Source: Breznakibacter sp047600785 (GTDB lineage Bacteria; Bacteroidota; Bacteroidia; Bacteroidales; Marinilabiliaceae). Taken from it: a stretch of DNA of 64,000 nt. The translations under genes were made by a program, and so were the position numbers. Numbering within the stretch: position 1 is the first letter of the stretch; the number at the start of each line of letters is the position of its first letter. This document shows positions 61,174-64,000 of this stretch, piece after piece. The stretch lies in assembly GCA_047600785.1 (NCBI GenBank), contig JASGKH010000002.1, positions 1,674,001-1,738,000 of the forward strand. Direction: 5' to 3'. The notes beneath the pieces were generated by a model. The model saw nothing but the letters and a program-made list of their open reading frames with translations. It ran no database searches and had not been told where the DNA came from.

Positions 61174-62535
61174 TCACCTCATCCGGATGCGCCACTCTTT
61201 GGGATAGTAGTTGTTCAATCGGTTGCCCATACTTTTTACAAAGCCCAACGGCACGCCCGAGTAACCCACCACGTTCCATCCTTTCTCTCCAAATTGTCCC
61301 AATTGGGTATCGCCGCGCAAATAATCGAGGGCTTTCCCAACGGGCAGATCAATGGACGGATACACCCCACTGTAATAAATCGACATGGCCAATGAATGGT
61401 CGGGCGAAAAATCGTTTTTGACCGTTTCGCCAAGCGCCACTCCCGCATGGAAAACGGTCAAATGGGTTTCTGCGATCCGGTAAACATCCTCCATTTGCGG
61501 AGGCAATGCCAATATTTTTCCGTGCGGGGTAGCAAAAACAAATTCATCGGGATTGGCCAATAAGCCGGCCGGAATGGCCAATTTGGGTTCCTTGCCTTTT
61601 TTGTCCTGCCTGCCTGCACGTTTCCTCTGGCTTTCAATGTTTCCGGATAGTTTGCGTACCACTGCACAGAAAAATCCTTCCCCTCTTACCTGATGCGGAT
61701 AAAAGGCATATCCACATCCTTTCCCCAGATCAATGCAGGAAATGCCCCATTCTTTGGGGATATTGTCCAATGCGACCACCTCGGCATCGAATTGGGTTAC
61801 CAGCCAATCGAGATTGTCTTCGTTCTCGTTCGGGTTAAAGGTACATGTCGAGTAAATAAGATAGCCGCCTTCTTTCACCGCGGGCCACACATCGGCCACA
61901 ATGCGGCGCTGGCGCACGGCACACAATGCGGCATTGGCTTCGCTCCATTCGGTACGGGCCACGCTGTCTTTACGGAACATGCCTTCGCCGCTGCATGGCG
62001 CATCCACCAAAACAACATCGAATGAATTTTCCAACACAGAAAAACGGGAAGGGTCATTTTGTGTGGCTATCACATTGGGTAATCCCCATTTTATAATATT
62101 CTCGGCCAAAATATATGCCCGGGAACGGATGGTCTCATTGGCCACCAACACCCCTTCTCCGTTGAGATAAGAAGCGATCAGCGTAGATTTTCCACCCGGG
62201 GCCGCGCATAGATCCAACACTCTGGTTTGTGCATTTGGCCCTGGCAACACTTGCCGCATTACAAAATGGATGAACATGGACGAAGCTTCCTGCGGGTAAT
62301 AACAGCCTGCATGGAAAAAGGGATCGAGCGTGAAACCGGGCCTTTCGGGAAGATAAACTCCGTGGGGGCACCAAGGCACTGCCTCGCCCGTGCGAAACCC
62401 TCCGAACGGTTTGGCCGGATTGTGCCTTACCGATACCGACGGATCTGTATCCAACGCTTGGATAAAAGGATGGCCGGCCCCGGGAAACTGCGTTTGGATA
62501 CGTTGCACAAAACCATCGGGCAAAGGAGACATCAT
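61174..62535 (-). CDS. RsmF-like rRNA cytosine-C5-methyltransferase
   Basis: 453 residues, NOL1/NOP2/Sun family. SAM binding: LDLCAAPGGKSTLIA. Catalytic Cys residues are in VDAPCSGEGMFRKD and YSTCTFNPNENED. The N-terminal helical part is short, and a C-terminal about 150 residues (from about 300) form a PUA/NusB-like RNA-binding tail, as in RsmF/YebU. It methylates a cytosine of 16S rRNA, probably at C5. The start could be M1 or M2 at 62535/62532. Confidence 0.92.
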   Translation of the reverse strand: MMSPLPDGFVQRIQTQFPGAGHPFIQALDTDPSVSVRHNPAKPFGGFRTGEAVPWCPHGVYLPERPGFTLDPFFHAGCYYPQEASSMFIHFVMRQVLPGPNAQTRVLDLCAAPGGKSTLIASYLNGEGVLVANETIRSRAYILAENIIKWGLPNVIATQNDPSRFSVLENSFDVVLVDAPCSGEGMFRKDSVARTEWSEANAALCAVRQRRIVADVWPAVKEGGYLIYSTCTFNPNENEDNLDWLVTQFDAEVVALDNIPKEWGISCIDLGKGCGYAFYPHQVRGEGFFCAVVRKLSGNIESQRKRAGRQDKKGKEPKLAIPAGLLANPDEFVFATPHGKILALPPQMEDVYRIAETHLTVFHAGVALGETVKNDFSPDHSLAMSIYYSGVYPSIDLPVGKALDYLRGDTQLGQFGEKGWNVVGYSGVPLGFVKSMGNRLNNYYPKEWRIRMR

Positions 62536-62627
62536 ATGAAAAAGGCCATTGGTAACTGTATGAATTACTGAAATCGGTAGTATTTAACGACGCAGGCTAA
62601 GGATAGGAACGGTAGTTGACAATCCTT

Positions 62628-63680
62628 TCAATGTTCAACCTCGAAATAAAGCTTATAGAAATTGAGGCCTTTATCGGGATCGTATCCTTTCTCGATATAA
62701 TTCTTCTTGCCGTGCACGTACACATGAAAATTTTTATCGAGCTTCAACACCGATTTGAAGAATCTTTTCTCACCCTTGACCGCACTTTTCGATATGTCGA
62801 ATTCCGATTTCAGCGGCAACGCTTTTTCCGATTCAAAGAAACTTTTATACTCGTTGAACGCATCCAGCACTTCGGGCTGACGGATAACCTCCTTCGCAAA
62901 GTCGGCTTCGCTGAAGTTATCCTTCTTGTTGAAAAAATCGATGGAGCGGTTCAGCATGTCGATCTGCTCGGCACGCGCCACGTCATTATCCTCGTTGTAC
63001 ACATCGTCCACAAAATCGCGGCAAAGCTTTAAATAATTATTGGTAAAGTAATAATTGTCTTCACGCGGTTTCAGTCCCAAAAAATCATCGTGCCAAAAAT
63101 GCGCATCGTTACCTTTGTTGATGTTATCGATGGAGCAAACCTTGAACCCCAACTGTTGCTCGGTACTGAAGATGAGGCAACCTTTATCGAGCTTTTTGAC
63201 GTTGATGCCCTCCTGCGCCCCGAGTTCGAAATTCTGATCCCTGAGATAAACTTTCAGGAACGTTTCTTTGTTCTCAGACTTGAAGATGCCCAAAGCTTCC
63301 ACGATTTCACCATCGACCACGCAATTGCGGAAACGGGCCATGTAAAACTCACCACCTTTAATCATGGGATGACCGGAGGTTTGGTACAGCAAATCGGCAA
63401 TCTGTAGCGTGGCATCGTAGAATGGGAGCTGCCCGCCAAAAACATTCGATGCGATACGAAAAACCGCATTTTGCCCTACTTCCCCGGACGAGTGGGAAAA
63501 GTTAAAATATGCTTCTGATTTAAACGGCTTAAAGAAATATTGTATCAGGATGCCGCCCACCTCTTCATCGTCATTAAGGTTATACGGTGATTTGGAATAA
63601 CGGACAGGTTCCCCGTCGGCTTTGCAGCCAATTTGGTGAATGACCAGATTGTCGATCGTAACTTGTGAAAAATCAATCAT
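62628..63680 (-). CDS. Nucleoid-associated protein (NdpA/YejK family)
   Basis: 350 residues from ATG 63680 (MIDFSQVTIDNLVIHQIG); a longer frame to 63779 has a non-family extension. The family (37-kDa nucleoid-associated protein) is DNA-associated in E. coli and common in Bacteroidota. Features: FFKPFKSEAYFNFSHSSGEVGQNAV, the beta-rich middle with FKVYLRDQNFELGAQEGINVKKL, and a C-terminal helical half. No TM or signal. It is the last gene in the window. Confidence 0.9.
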   Translation of the reverse strand: MIDFSQVTIDNLVIHQIGCKADGEPVRYSKSPYNLNDDEEVGGILIQYFFKPFKSEAYFNFSHSSGEVGQNAVFRIASNVFGGQLPFYDATLQIADLLYQTSGHPMIKGGEFYMARFRNCVVDGEIVEALGIFKSENKETFLKVYLRDQNFELGAQEGINVKKLDKGCLIFSTEQQLGFKVCSIDNINKGNDAHFWHDDFLGLKPREDNYYFTNNYLKLCRDFVDDVYNEDNDVARAEQIDMLNRSIDFFNKKDNFSEADFAKEVIRQPEVLDAFNEYKSFFESEKALPLKSEFDISKSAVKGEKRFFKSVLKLDKNFHVYVHGKKNYIEKGYDPDKGLNFYKLYFEVEH

Positions 63681-64000
63681 ATCAATAAATAATTGCCCCA
63701 CTGAGGCCAACGAACAAATGTACAAATTACAAACAACAGATTGACAGGCCCAAACAGATTGGGCGATTTTTTTCGACAATCTTCAAGCCGGAAACGAAAA
63801 TCCGGATTTGCCGGATCGCCCCAATGGGCAAAGGGTACAAGCAAGAACTCTCCAAAATATTTAACGTTTCCGGGCTAATGTCAGGAAGGGAGCCATTGTG
63901 AAAACCAAAAGGAGAAATTAAATTTACGATACGATTTTTATCGGCAGTAAAATCATGCAAATAGGATTTAACCAAATCATGAGAGGCAAACACAAATTAT
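63681..64000. other. Non-coding end of the window
   Basis: 320 bp upstream of the NdpA-family gene. On the minus strand TACATTTG (63715-63722) fits TAnnTTTG and gives a leader of about 30 nt. ACAGATTG occurs twice as a direct repeat (63735-63742 and 63755-63762). An 88-codon frame on the minus strand (63727-63993) has no family resemblance. Confidence 0.5.

Noticed and set aside
63727..63993. An 88-codon minus-strand frame at the window end
   Set aside because: Overlaps the putative promoter of the NdpA-family gene and resembles no family I know.

Overview
The window looks like chromosomal DNA from a member of the Bacteroidota, class Bacteroidia; a marine or anaerobic Marinilabiliales-type lineage is a guess. 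The grounds are: promoters of the phylum type (a TTTG-like -33 box, about 19 bp, then TAnnTTTG), best seen before the tRNA-Asp genes and the HU gene; weak Shine-Dalgarno sequences; DUF3822 next to rsmD; a PPi-type phosphofructokinase; and a SiaB/SiaC pair. It is mostly housekeeping and envelope DNA. I see no rRNA, CRISPR array, prophage or insertion sequence.

Layout. 1-10.1 kb: tandem tRNA-Asp, clpB, a secreted hypothetical protein, a large ABCG-type transporter broken by a frameshift inside its Walker A motif, carbonic anhydrase, methylglyoxal synthase, a LytTR response regulator, trmH and HU. 10.3-27.5 kb: one long minus-strand export cluster. It begins with an ECF sigma factor, a small one-TM protein (probable anti-sigma factor) and a CnrX/CpxP-like periplasmic sensor. 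An ABC ATPase, an ABC permease fused to a degenerate M1-like peptidase, TolC, a lipoprotein adaptor, an RND pump, a second RND pump fused to an ABC ATPase, and a last ABC permease follow. 28-35.8 kb: a hybrid sensor kinase with an extracytoplasmic binding-protein domain, rsmE, an Rrf2 regulator with a palindrome over its own promoter, two divergent phosphofructokinases and a glycosyltransferase. 35.9-45.6 kb: siaB/siaC, a frameshifted serine acetyltransferase gene, nicotinamide riboside uptake and phosphorylation (pnuC, nadR-like), a C-terminal processing protease, guaA, rnz, a STAS protein and rpsA. 45.9-51.5 kb: nucleotide-sugar genes (ugd, UDP-xylose synthase, rfbA, rfbC) and a phosphohexomutase. 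51.6-63.7 kb: a RecD-like helicase, DUF3822, rsmD, pyk, aroQ, xerD, a YycJ-like hydrolase, a B3/B4-domain protein, a HAD phosphatase, YjbQ, an RsmF-like methyltransferase and a nucleoid-associated protein.

The most unusual part is the 17-kb export cluster. Its regulators and pump genes resemble the CnrYXH plus CnrCBA metal-efflux plan, but the cluster adds two ABC modules, one of them covalently fused to an RND pump. Two genes, the ABCG transporter and cysE, each carry a single-base indel in a run of four A residues. Those are either recent mutations or consensus errors, and raw reads would decide. Starts were moved to internal ATG codons where the longer frame begins at TTG/GTG or contains a promoter or terminator; each case is noted in its entry.
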